Shown piece after piece: positions 10,293-17,320 of a DNA stretch of 64,000 nt (within the stretch, counting starts at the first letter, position 1; each line of letters starts with the position of its first letter). The position numbers and the translations under genes are program-made. The stretch is from Ornithinibacillus halotolerans (GTDB lineage: Bacteria; Bacillota; Bacilli; Bacillales; Amphibacillaceae): contig NZ_BMEY01000001.1 in NCBI RefSeq assembly GCF_014637405.1, positions 248,001 through 312,000 of the forward strand, read 5' to 3'. The notes under the pieces were generated by a model that saw only the letters and a list, made by a program, of their open reading frames with translations, was not told where the DNA came from and searched no databases.

Positions 10293-10320
10293 ATTATAGC
10301 AGAACATACGCTCTTGTCAA
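10293..10320 (-). promoter_or_regulatory. near-consensus SOS promoter reading towards yneB
   Basis: On the minus strand TTGACA (10315-10320) and TATAAT (10293-10298) are both perfect matches to sigma-A consensus with a 16-bp spacer. A LexA-like box fills the spacer, so LexA would block polymerase directly. Confidence 0.85.
10301..10314. promoter_or_regulatory. LexA box 2, inside the promoter spacer
   Basis: AGAGCGTATGTTCT read on the minus strand is a degenerate LexA box, with one half-site good (GTTCT) and one weaker (AGAGC). It lies exactly between -35 and -10. Confidence 0.6.
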
Positions 10321-10328
10321 CAAGTTTT

Positions 10329-10342
10329 CGAACGAATGTTTG
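10329..10342. promoter_or_regulatory. lexA: LexA box 3, at the lexA promoter
   Basis: CGAACGAATGTTTG fits CGAAC-N4-GTTCG with one mismatch. It overlaps the probable lexA -35 (TTGCTT, 10340-10345), which is followed 17 bp on by TAAACT (10363-10368). This suits autoregulation of lexA. Confidence 0.8.
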
Positions 10343-10402
10343 CTTTTTCAATAAAACGATGATAAACTAGCATTAATAATATATGCGCGAGGTGATTAGT
10401 AG

Positions 10403-11026
10403 ATGACTAAATTATCAACTAGACAACAAGCAATTCTTAATTACATAAAAGAACAAGTTAAAATAAAAGGCTATCCACCTTCTGTACGTGAAATAGCGGA
10501 AGCAGTTGGTCTTGCATCCAGTTCAACGGTTCATGGCCACTTATCTCGATTAGAAAGTAAAGGATTTATTCGTAGAGATCCTACTAAACCGAGAGCCATT
10601 GAAATACTAGATTTAGATGAAGAAAGTAATATTCCTAAAGATGAAGCTCGTTACGCACCAGTTATTGGGAAAGTAACAGCAGGTCTTCCAATCACTGCTG
10701 TAGAAAATATTGAAGAATTTGTTCCAATCCCTAGCTCTACTGCAGGTCCAGATGAAAATCTATTTGTTCTTGTAATTGATGGAGAAAGTATGATAGAAGC
10801 AGGTATTTTAGACGGAGATATGGTAATTGTCAAACAGCAAAACACTGCACAAAATGGAGAAATCGTCGTTGCAATGACGGAAGATGATGAAGCTACCGTT
10901 AAGCGGTTCTTTAAAGAAAAAGACCATATTCGCCTACAACCTGAAAACTCAACAATGGAACCATTAATTTATAAAAATGTATCCATACTTGGAAAAGTAG
11001 TAGGTCTGTATCGTCATATTCACTAA
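10403..11026 (+). CDS. lexA: LexA, SOS repressor
   Basis: A 207-residue SOS repressor. The winged helix-turn-helix is at residues 1-65 ([34 protein letters not shown]). The S24 self-cleavage domain has the Ala93-Gly94 scissile bond and catalytic Ser129 (DGESM) and Lys167 (ATVKRF). RecA filaments, from recA in this same window, trigger cleavage. The ATG follows GAGGTG. It is divergent from yneB, with three LexA boxes between, and is followed by a strong terminator. Confidence 0.98.
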   Translation: MTKLSTRQQAILNYIKEQVKIKGYPPSVREIAEAVGLASSSTVHGHLSRLESKGFIRRDPTKPRAIEILDLDEESNIPKDEARYAPVIGKVTAGLPITAVENIEEFVPIPSSTAGPDENLFVLVIDGESMIEAGILDGDMVIVKQQNTAQNGEIVVAMTEDDEATVKRFFKEKDHIRLQPENSTMEPLIYKNVSILGKVVGLYRHIH

Positions 11027-11096
11027 GTAGTTACATAGAATATCATTTAATTGAATGTCTAGAGACTGGATATTTGACACATGTATCAAAACAAAA

Positions 11097-11131
11097 AAAT
11101 ACTGCCCAACAATTAGTTGGGCAGTATTTTT
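11097..11131 (+). terminator. lexA terminator
   Basis: A perfect 10-bp GC-rich stem ACTGCCCAAC/GTTGGGCAGT with loop AATTA, followed by ATTTTTTG. This is an intrinsic terminator about 70 bp after the lexA stop. Confidence 0.92.
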
Positions 11132-11162
11132 TGTGGAAGTATTCCATTCATAGTCACGTAAA

Positions 11163-11216
11163 TTAATACATGGTTAAATATTGCTCTCTCTCCCACGGAT
11201 GAACAGTAGTGCGGAA
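11163..11216. repeat. displaced copy of the glnA 3' end (left attachment-site repeat)
   Basis: 54 bp repeat the last 18 codons of glnA, stop included (15448-15501), in the same orientation with 50/54 identity. Read on the minus strand it encodes [17 protein letters not shown], the same peptide as the real glnA end. All four differences are synonymous third positions. The two copies share an uninterrupted 17-bp core (11173-11189). It lies just after the lexA terminator and marks the left end of an integrated element. Confidence 0.9.
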
Positions 11217-11320
11217 TCTGTACAATGATTTTAAATGCTATTTTATTTTATTAAAAACCCTATATTATTGGAAGTTTTTATTTTAAACTTTTCATAGTTT
11301 ATCAAACTCTTTCAAAAAAA

Positions 11321-11350
11321 GGGTGTTTTTGGGCATTTTGGGGGTGCCCC
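11321..11350. repeat. G-rich arm motif near the left element end
   Basis: GGGTGTTTTTGGGCATT (11321-11337) is followed by GGGGGTGCCCC. A closely similar GGGTGATTTCGGGGCATT lies at 15369-15386 near the other end. Paired motifs near both ends of an integrase element suggest arm-type integrase binding sites. This is inference. Confidence 0.35.
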
Positions 11351-11398
11351 TTTTAAGCCCAGGAAAATATATAATCATAATTGTCTTAGAGGGGGTAT

Positions 11399-11429
11399 AG
11401 GAAGAATTTTTACAATTGAAATTCTTCCT
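11399..11429. repeat. perfect inverted repeat in the element
   Basis: AGGAAGAATTT pairs with AAATTCTTCCT around a 9-nt loop. Neither strand has a downstream T tract in the correct place, so it does not look like an intrinsic terminator. Role unknown. Confidence 0.5.
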
Positions 11430-11461
11430 AAAAAACCCCTGCTTAAAATAAGAAGAATTAT

Positions 11462-11629
11462 ATGAATAAAGCATTTGCACCACTTGAATCTTATGTTAGA
11501 GTTAGACAACACGACCCGCCTTTTGACGGAACTATGAGCTTTCAAATGTATATGTTCCATGATGATGAGCCTTTAATTGTATTTGGTTTAACTAGGTTAT
11601 ATTTTAGAAGTTTCACTCAGCTTCTTTAA
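11462..11629 (+). CDS. hypothetical 55-residue ORF in the element
   Basis: The ORF starts MNKAFAPLESYVRVRQHDPP and ends LYFRSFTQLL. It is rich in aromatic and acidic residues and has no membrane span. The ribosome site is weak (AGAAG, 6 nt upstream). It overlaps the opposite-strand ORF 11597-11722 by 33 nt. I do not recognise it. It may be a relic of a longer phage gene. Confidence 0.3.
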   Translation: MNKAFAPLESYVRVRQHDPPFDGTMSFQMYMFHDDEPLIVFGLTRLYFRSFTQLL

Positions 11630-11722
11630 TTTTGAGATTTCTTCTTCTAGAATATTTATTTTTCTGTGCATTCTAAACAATATAGGAGTATATCCTACTA
11701 TTAATAAGAGTGCCCATCCCAT
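11597..11722 (-). CDS. hypothetical 41-residue membrane peptide
   Basis: It starts MGWALLLIVGYTPILF (one short membrane span), followed by a charged helix HRKINILEEEISKLKKL with coiled-coil heptads. The ATG at 11722 follows AAGGTGGTTGTAAATT, an acceptable ribosome site. The pattern resembles small phage or prophage membrane peptides with a cytoplasmic coiled coil, but no family is recognised. Confidence 0.45.
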   Translation of the reverse strand: MGWALLLIVGYTPILFRMHRKINILEEEISKLKKLSETSKI

Positions 11723-12148
11723 AATTTACAACCACCTTTTTTACGTTTTATAAATTCTTCTTTTATCTTCATTTTCAATTATCTTGAACTGTTTATTTAC
11801 TTTTCCAATTTGTCACTTTGTTATAGATTAGCAAAAGTTTATGCTTTTTGCTATATTATTATATTTTTTATTTCCGTCTAAAACAAGTTTTTTATTAAAG
11901 AAAAATAAATTTTATCGTTGACCTCTATCAGACTTTTCTTACCATAGTAGTTTAATTTGGAGGGCGATAGTATGTGTTCCTTTTGATTTAGCAGTAACTC
12001 CTGCTAACCAACCTGCCAGTCCTACAATTAATCCTCCAACAAAAGCTAGCTGCAAAAGGCTGAATTTTAGAACATTAGTATGAAAAAGGTGAAAATCATA
12101 ACATATAGGGAATTTCTACTATTTTTTTATAATATCCTCCAAAATTTA
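11723..12148. other. AT-rich stretch without a convincing gene
   Basis: About 425 bp of AT-rich DNA inside the element. The only suggestive item is a minus-strand open frame from a TTG at 12055 to a stop at 11939. It reads LQLAFVGGLIVGLAGWLAG and then a polar tail, a glycine-rich membrane segment. It has no ribosome site, so it is probably the 3' remnant of a lost small membrane protein gene or chance. Confidence 0.35.
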
Positions 12149-12177
12149 TTGCGTTTTCAAAAAAGTATATATATATT
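12149..12177 (+). promoter_or_regulatory. promoter of the secreted-protein operon
   Basis: TTGCGT (12149-12154) and TATATT (12172-12177) with a 17-bp spacer, 36 bp ahead of the GTG start at 12214. This is a good sigma-A-type promoter. No operator was recognised. Confidence 0.65.
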
Positions 12178-12213
12178 AGAATTGTCTAATAAAATATAAG
12201 GAGGAAATTAGTT

Positions 12214-12735
12214 GTGATTTCAGAAAAGAAAAAGTATTTACTTGTGTTCACTATTTCGCTATTTATTGGTTTGATTTTCGGAACTACCGCTGGAGCAGCC
12301 AATTTCACCAACATTTGTAGCGTCTTTGTTGGACAAACTTCAACATGTGGTAATACGGGCAACTTCACGAATAGTATGACAGACTTCACGAATACTTTAT
12401 ATGATAATTTCTCTGGGCCAAATGCATATCAAATAAAATTCAACAATGCGAAAACTATACCCGATGTAGATCGGGGTGCGCCTGTATATGGACTATATAA
12501 GATTCGGGACAACAAAAACGGTACCGTAAAAACCTACTACGGATTTGATGGGAAATACCTTACTGATAAAGCATCCTTCAGTATTACAACTAATCATACA
12601 GCATCGTATTACCCATCAACGCACCAGAGACCTAACACAGAATTGTTTATAAAAACTGGAGATATCGCAGACTGCTTGGCAGAACCCTTTTCTTGTAAAA
12701 CACTAGAACATCTATCTCAGTTTAGTATAAGATAA
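12214..12735 (+). CDS. secreted protein of unknown function, element cargo
   Basis: A 173-residue protein with a clear signal peptide: basic EKKKK-like head, hydrophobic stretch about residues 9-22, likely cleavage near TAGAA at 25-29. The mature part (~144 residues) is Tyr/Asn/Thr-rich. It has three NFTN/DFTN repeats at 30-60 and four cysteines (35, 45, 154, 161) that could form two disulfides. The GTG start lies 7 nt after AAGGAGGA. It has its own promoter and is followed 15 nt later by a second secreted gene. I recognise no family. A secreted toxin, bacteriocin-like or surface role is possible but unproven. Confidence 0.75.
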   Translation: MISEKKKYLLVFTISLFIGLIFGTTAGAANFTNICSVFVGQTSTCGNTGNFTNSMTDFTNTLYDNFSGPNAYQIKFNNAKTIPDVDRGAPVYGLYKIRDNKNGTVKTYYGFDGKYLTDKASFSITTNHTASYYPSTHQRPNTELFIKTGDIADCLAEPFSCKTLEHLSQFSIR

Positions 12736-12750
12736 ATTAGGAGGGAAATT

Positions 12751-13314
12751 ATGACGTTTAAAAAATCAGCAATTTTATCTATTTCAGGTCTTTGTTTAGG
12801 TATAGTAATTGTATTTATATTCTCTTTTATTACAGAAACTAATAGCTCTGCATATGCGAACACTGGGCAATTAAAAGTCGTTTCTGAAAAATTAATTGAA
12901 AGAAGTAATGATAGTAACCTTTCAAAAGAAAAACTTACTAAGGTTCCTTTTCATGCTAAAGTGAAAACCCCAACTTCCCTACCTTTTGAGGCAGATAAAA
13001 TATTTGATGAAGTCCAAGCCTATACTGGTGAAAGTGTTGAAAGTATTACTCACTACTACAATACTAATAAAAACTCATATATTTCTATAGGTGTAACTGA
13101 TGAAAATGTTATTCCAGCTGATGAAGGTATTGTGGACTTACAAACAAAAAAAGGCACTGTACAATACTTCGATAATGGCGTTTTCCAGTTTATTTTTATA
13201 AATGAAGATGGTCTATTTTACACAATTAAAGCACAGAAGAATATTAAAAAACCTGAATTAAAGTTTTCTAAGGATGAATTAATTTCTATTGTAACAGGAC
13301 TCAAAGCTCACTAA
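12751..13314 (+). CDS. secreted or membrane-anchored protein, DUF4367-like C-terminus
   Basis: A 187-residue protein with an N-terminal hydrophobic segment (about 7-28, SAILSISGLCLGIVIVFIFS). It is either a signal peptide or an anchor, followed by a soluble domain. The end, FQFIFINEDGLFYTIKAQ then FSKDELISIVTGL, resembles the close of DUF4367/LolA-like domains in Firmicutes. The ATG follows a strong AGGAGGGAAATT. It is translated from the same message as the secreted gene 15 nt upstream, so the two probably act together; an effector with a partner or immunity protein is one reading. Confidence 0.72.
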   Translation: MTFKKSAILSISGLCLGIVIVFIFSFITETNSSAYANTGQLKVVSEKLIERSNDSNLSKEKLTKVPFHAKVKTPTSLPFEADKIFDEVQAYTGESVESITHYYNTNKNSYISIGVTDENVIPADEGIVDLQTKKGTVQYFDNGVFQFIFINEDGLFYTIKAQKNIKKPELKFSKDELISIVTGLKAH

Positions 13315-13658
13315 GAATAAATAACCAAGCGAGAATCACTTAATGCATTAAACTATCCTTAGCTTTTCAACAGCTGGGGATTTTAATGCCAGATTATTAT
13401 TATCTATTTATCATAAAAATTACATCTAAGAGTATAGGGTAAAAAGACATTTCAATTTATTATTATTCTTTTCATTTTTAATGTTTCTTCCAAAATTCCA
13501 GTAGACTAAAATGGCCACATTACAAGTGTTTAGGACCTGTAAAGGATTAAGTAGGTATATTATGAATTAGTTTTTGTATGGGGATAGCCGGATTCAAAGG
13601 AACAGAAAGAATATAGAAGAATAAAATCCGGCTGTTTTTCGCAACAGGCTTTAGTATT
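13315..13658. other. non-coding stretch with a probable terminator
   Basis: 344 bp between the secreted operon and the amidase relic. No supported ORF. At 13586-13633 a 9-bp stem AGCCGGATT/AATCCGGCT followed by GTTTTTC is a plausible but long-looped (30 nt) plus-strand terminator for the secreted operon. Confidence 0.5.
13586..13639 (+). terminator. probable terminator of the secreted-protein operon
   Basis: AGCCGGATT and AATCCGGCT are perfectly complementary, followed by a G and five Ts. The 30-nt loop makes it weaker than a canonical terminator. Confidence 0.5.
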
Positions 13659-14265
13659 TTAAATTCTAACTAGAATTAAAGATTTGTTTTTTATTTTTTT
13701 CATACTTAGCTTTGATAACGTGTATATCCCAACCGGTGGCATCTCTAAATTGTTTTGCCCATTTTCGGCTTCACTCTTAGTTCCGAAAAGTCCAGTGTAG
13801 ATGCGATAATAAGGATCAAAATCAGTAGTATCCTCTCTTTCATGGATGTTCCACCCTAATTTACTACTAGCTAACTTCAAAGCGTTAGCTAGTTCTTCTG
13901 CCGTTTTAAATAGACCAGTCATTAAAAGGTGGCAATCCTTTTTATTTCCCACTTTTTTTGCACCTCCACTTGATTTTTCCACTCAAAGTGCCAGTAATAG
14001 CTACAACAAGTGCCTTAGCATATTCCTCTACATTTTCAGTCTTATTTTGGCATCATTCTTATTGGTACCAAAACCTAATTCAATCAAACGATAAGTTAGA
14101 CCGGCACTTGCAGATCATTATCGAGCCAAAATACTTCGGGATGTGGAGAAGTATTGGACGGGAATGCACGATACTACCATGAGTGCGGTTGTACCTCCAC
14201 CTTTTACAAGGATGGTTTATAAGATCCTTGGTGGCAGAATAACCAACAATATCAAGTAGCTGCAA
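13659..14265 (-). pseudogene. broken N-acetylmuramoyl-L-alanine amidase (phage lysin)
   Basis: Minus-strand frames hold pieces of an Amidase_3-type lysin. Around 14041-14107 the segment RLIELGFGTNKNDAKI carries the catalytic Glu context of the family. Downstream, after a frameshift, a SPOR-like repeat domain reads LFKTAEELANALKLASSKLGWN and YYRIYTGLFGTKSEAE. The N-terminal part with the zinc ligands is missing or unreadable and stops interrupt the frame (for example in the RLKM segment near 14035). It is a relic of a prophage or element-borne cell wall hydrolase. Confidence 0.75.
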
Positions 14266-14317
14266 CTACAGACATAAAGGATGATGATTTACCATTTTAG
14301 AAAGGAGTTAATAACTT

Positions 14318-15348
14318 ATGTCAGAAATAGACGTAATATTTATGACAGACAACATGAAAATAAGAAATGGGAGTACCGATTAAGATTCATAGTTCCTTTT
14401 TCAGACAAACCTGCAGAATGTTATAAAGCGGGTTCCGAACTAAACCCATAAGCCAAACATGCTGCAGAAAAAAGACAACAAGAACTTAAACAAGGATACT
14501 TCACACGGATATTTTCTTAAAAGACTTCCTAGATTTTTGGTTAAGAGAATACAAGATAGGTTACACCAGGAAGAACTCCTATTCATCCTTGAACAACAGT
14601 ATAGAGAATCATATTAAACCATACTTCAAAAATAGTATCTTAATCATCTTGCGAACGAGAAAAAATTAGCACGTAATACAGTTCTCAAAATCCATAACTG
14701 TATGTATGGTGCTATGACACGCGCAGATTAATAAATCTATAATGGACAACCTAGTGAGGGTGCTATTATCCCGGGAGAAAAGAAAGAGGAAGAATTAAAG
14801 TTTATAGACTCTTCCCAAGTGGGAGATTTCCTAGCCCAAGCGTTTGAGTATGGAGATACCTACTGAATATTTTTTAAAATGTTAATTAAGACTGGTATGC
14901 GTAAAGGAGAAGCAGCTGCACTAGAATGATCTGATATTGATTTCAAAAATAGAACCATTAATATTAATAAAACATTAGATTTTCAACCAGAAAATAGGGA
15001 CTAGTCTCTCGAAAATCCTAAAACATTCAACGCACACAGGGTAATATAGATAAGCGAATCTCTTACATCTAATCTCCGCTTTCAATTGAACTGGCAGAAC
15101 CAAAACAAAAAGAATCTAAGCGACATTTACCATCATGACATCAATTTAGTGCTTTGTAGGAAAGACGGGAACTTTATGCCTAAAAAATAGTTTATTTAAT
15201 GCCAATGAACGGGTTCTACATCATTCAGGAACAGCTGGGGCATGGTAGTTATCAAATCACTGCAGATGTATATTCTCACGTTTCCTAGAAAATCAAACCA
15301 AAAAATACTGCCCGTTTCAAAGAATACATGGACAGTATTTTAAAATAA
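14318..15348 (+). pseudogene. int: broken tyrosine recombinase (phage integrase)
   Basis: Fragments in several plus-strand frames give an integrase in the correct order. The arm-binding domain comes first (RQHENKKWEYRLRFIVPF, AKHAAEKRQQELKQGYFT near 14345-14510). The core-binding domain follows (DFLDFWLREYKIGYTRKNSY from about 14524). The catalytic domain has TGMRKGEAAALE then SDIDF, with the first catalytic Arg, and at the end LGHGSYQITADVYSHVS with the Tyr nucleophile region. There are several in-frame stops and frameshifts, and the HxxR segment is lost, so it is inactive. It ends 100 bp from the glnA-side repeat, the usual place for an integrase beside its att site. Confidence 0.88.
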
Positions 15349-15365
15349 TTTTTTTTGCGTTTTTT

Positions 15366-15423
15366 CTGGGGTGATTTCGGGGCATTACAACAAATTAACC
15401 CTAATTATTAATAACCACCCCAG
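15366..15423. repeat. inverted repeat and G-rich arm motif at the right element end
   Basis: CTGGGGTG (15366-15373) is perfectly complementary to CACCCCAG (15416-15423) across a 42-nt gap. GGGTGATTTCGGGGCATT (15369-15386) resembles the motif near the left end. It lies between the integrase relic and glnA, so it could be an integrase arm site or a weak terminator for glnA. Confidence 0.4.
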
Positions 15424-15447
15424 CAACAAAACCTTATATATCAAGGT

Positions 15448-15501
15448 TTAATACATTGTTAAATATTGCTCTCTTTCCCACGGATGTACAGTAGTACGGA
15501 A
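15448..15501. repeat. right attachment-site repeat within the glnA 3' end
   Basis: The last 18 codons of the functional glnA, repeated at 11163-11216. The uninterrupted identical core is 17 bp (15458-15474). This copy keeps glnA intact, as expected when an element carries a replacement 3' end. Confidence 0.9.
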
Positions 15502-16779
15502 CATATCCCATTCAATTCCTTTTGCTTCAAGGAAATGTTCATATAAATGTTCCCCTAATGATTCAACAATTACTTCATTTTTACTCAATTGTGTAAGAGC
15601 ATCCATTAACGTTGCTGGCAAATCATCAATTTGATTCTCAACACGTTCTTCTTTTGTCATGACGTAGATATTGCGATCAACTGCTGGAGGAGGAGTTAAT
15701 TGGTTCTTAATCCCATCTAGTCCTGCTGCCAACAACACCGATAGCGCCATATACGGATTTGCAGCTGGATCGACACTTCTTACTTCCACACGAGTACTTA
15801 GACCACGTGAATTTGGAATACGAAGTAAAGGACTTCGGTTGGAAGCAGACCAGGCAACATAACTAGGTGCTTCATATCCAGGAACTAAACGCTTATAAGA
15901 GTTTACAGTTGGATTAGTAACAGCTGTAAAACTAGTTGCATGTTTCATAATTCCAGCGATAAACTGATATGCTGTCTCACTTAAGCCTAATTTCCCATTG
16001 GAATTAAAGAACGCATTTTCTCCTTCTTTAAACAAGGACATATTAACGTGCATACCAGAGCCATTTACCCCGAATAACGGTTTTGGCATAAATGTAGCAT
16101 GTAAATTATGTTTTCTAGCAATAGTTTTAACAACAAGTTTAAATGTTTGAATATCGTCTGCATGTTTAACTGCATCAGAATATTTAAAGTCAATTTCATG
16201 TTGTCCTGGTGCAACTTCATGGTGGGATGCTTCAATTTCAAATCCCATTTCCTCTAGTTCTAGAACAATGTCACGACGGCAATTTTCACCAAGGTCTGTT
16301 GGCGCAAGGTCAAAATATCCACCATGGTCATTTAGTTCTAAAGAAGGATCTCCCTTTTCATCGAGTTTAAATAGGAAAAATTCTGGTTCCGTTCCAATAT
16401 TAAATGCATCAAATCCAAATTCTTCCATCTTTTTCAAATTACGCTTTAAGTTATAGCGCGGACAGCCTTCAAATGGAGTTCCGTCTGGATTATAAATATC
16501 ACAAATAAATCTAGCTACTTTCCCTTTTTCGGATGTCCAAGGAAATACAACAAAGGTGTCTAAATCAGGATATAAATACATATCTGATTCTTCAATTCTT
16601 ACAAAACCTTCGATAGATGAGCCATCGAACATCATTTTATTATCCAATGCTTTTTCTAATTGACTTAACGGAATTTCTACATTTTTAATTGTACCTAAAA
16701 GATCTGTGAACTGCAGACGAATAAATCTAACGTTTTCCTCTTTTATTTTTCTCTCGATTTCTTCTCTTGAATAACTCAT
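15448..16779 (-). CDS. glnA: glutamine synthetase, type I
   Basis: A 443-residue enzyme that makes glutamine from glutamate, ammonia and ATP and, in Bacilli, feedback-controls GlnR and TnrA. Family signatures seen are [32 protein letters not shown], the ATP-site [18 protein letters not shown] and [13 protein letters not shown]. It is the GSI-alpha form without an adenylylation site, normal length. It lies 28 nt after glnR. Its last 54 bp are duplicated at 11163-11216 and probably come from an integrated element, yet the protein end is unchanged. Confidence 0.98.
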   Translation of the reverse strand: MSYSREEIERKIKEENVRFIRLQFTDLLGTIKNVEIPLSQLEKALDNKMMFDGSSIEGFVRIEESDMYLYPDLDTFVVFPWTSEKGKVARFICDIYNPDGTPFEGCPRYNLKRNLKKMEEFGFDAFNIGTEPEFFLFKLDEKGDPSLELNDHGGYFDLAPTDLGENCRRDIVLELEEMGFEIEASHHEVAPGQHEIDFKYSDAVKHADDIQTFKLVVKTIARKHNLHATFMPKPLFGVNGSGMHVNMSLFKEGENAFFNSNGKLGLSETAYQFIAGIMKHATSFTAVTNPTVNSYKRLVPGYEAPSYVAWSASNRSPLLRIPNSRGLSTRVEVRSVDPAANPYMALSVLLAAGLDGIKNQLTPPPAVDRNIYVMTKEERVENQIDDLPATLMDALTQLSKNEVIVESLGEHLYEHFLEAKGIEWDMFRTTVHPWEREQYLTMY

Positions 16780-16807
16780 AAATCTCCTCCTAATTTTGTC
16801 AATTTAC

Positions 16808-17209
16808 TTACCGATTAATAAAGAATCTAGATAGTTCTCCTTGGCGAAGACTTGTTTTCCCAAACCTACCTACCTCATTAATTTCTTGTCGTAATCTTTC
16901 TCTCAGTTCTTTCTTTGAAATGGTAGTCTGTTCCTTCTCAGCTGACTTTCCAACGTTCTTTACCGTAACTTTTTCTTCGAGTAATAGTTTTATACCAGCT
17001 AGATTCAAGCCATTATCCAAGTAGTTTTTAATATCTAGCAGTCGATCCACATCATTGAATGAAAACAATCGTTGATTTCCAGATGTACGTTCTGGTGCGA
17101 TTAACCCTTGATCCTCATAGTAACGGATCTGCCTAGCTGTTAATTCTGTCAGTTTCATTACAATTCCAATTCCAAATAAAGGCATCGAACGACGATCCTG
17201 ATCATTCAT
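16808..17209 (-). CDS. glnR: GlnR, MerR-family nitrogen repressor
   Basis: A 133-residue regulator. The winged helix-turn-helix (residues ~12-75, MKLTELTARQIRYYEDQGLI) is followed by a short dimer region and a C-terminal tail that in B. subtilis senses feedback-inhibited GlnA. It represses the glnRA operon when glutamine is plentiful. The ATG at 17209 follows GGGAGGTCGTGTC. Two GlnR boxes overlap its promoter. Confidence 0.96.
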   Translation of the reverse strand: MNDQDRRSMPLFGIGIVMKLTELTARQIRYYEDQGLIAPERTSGNQRLFSFNDVDRLLDIKNYLDNGLNLAGIKLLLEEKVTVKNVGKSAEKEQTTISKKELRERLRQEINEVGRFGKTSLRQGELSRFFINR

Positions 17210-17235
17210 GACACGACCTCCCTTTTCATATGTTC

Positions 17236-17265
17236 ATTATATTCTAATGTAAGGTTTCCTGTCAA
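17236..17265 (-). promoter_or_regulatory. glnRA promoter
   Basis: On the minus strand TTGACA (17260-17265) and TATAAT (17236-17241), both consensus, with an 18-bp spacer. It lies 27 bp upstream of the glnR start and overlaps a GlnR box. Confidence 0.85.
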
Positions 17266-17287
17266 TTGAACGTTAGGTTTTCTTACA
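17248..17287 (-). promoter_or_regulatory. two GlnR/TnrA boxes before glnR
   Basis: Consensus TGTNA-N7-TNACA. Box A (17271-17287) reads TGTAAGAAAACCTAACG and box B (17248-17264) reads TGACAGGAAACCTTACA, each with one mismatch. Box B overlaps the -35 and spacer. The tandem layout matches the glnRA operon of B. subtilis. Confidence 0.8.
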
Positions 17288-17289
17288 AA

Positions 17290-17320
17290 AAAATAAAGAG
17301 CTCAAATAACTCTTTATTTT
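17290..17320 (-). terminator. ynbB terminator
   Basis: AAATAAAGAG pairs with CTCTTTATTT around a 9-nt loop, followed on the minus strand by TTTTTT. The first arm includes the ynbB stop codon. Confidence 0.85.

Larger units (their letters stand above)
11163..15501. mobile_element. decayed integrative element inserted at the glnA 3' end
   Basis: A 4.3-kb segment between two direct copies of the glnA 3' terminus. It contains a ruined tyrosine integrase adjacent to the glnA-side repeat, a frameshifted phage-type amidase, several tiny ORFs and an intact two-gene secreted-protein operon. None of it belongs to the conserved lexA-glnA neighbourhood. The layout fits a prophage or integrative element that used the glnA 3' end as attB and restored the gene with its own copy of that end. 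No packaging, structural or conjugation genes remain, so its type is uncertain. Confidence 0.82.

Noticed and set aside
11163-11216. Relic of a second complete glutamine synthetase gene
   Set aside because: Homology to glnA stops abruptly after 54 bp and no further glnA sequence follows, while an integrase relic flanks the other copy. An attachment-site duplication explains it better.
11939-12055. Glycine-rich membrane peptide on the minus strand with a TTG start
   Set aside because: No ribosome site and no recognisable family; noted as a possible fragment only.
13846-14182. Plus-strand open frames over the amidase relic
   Set aside because: They are antisense to recognisable amidase fragments and have no ribosome sites or recognisable composition.
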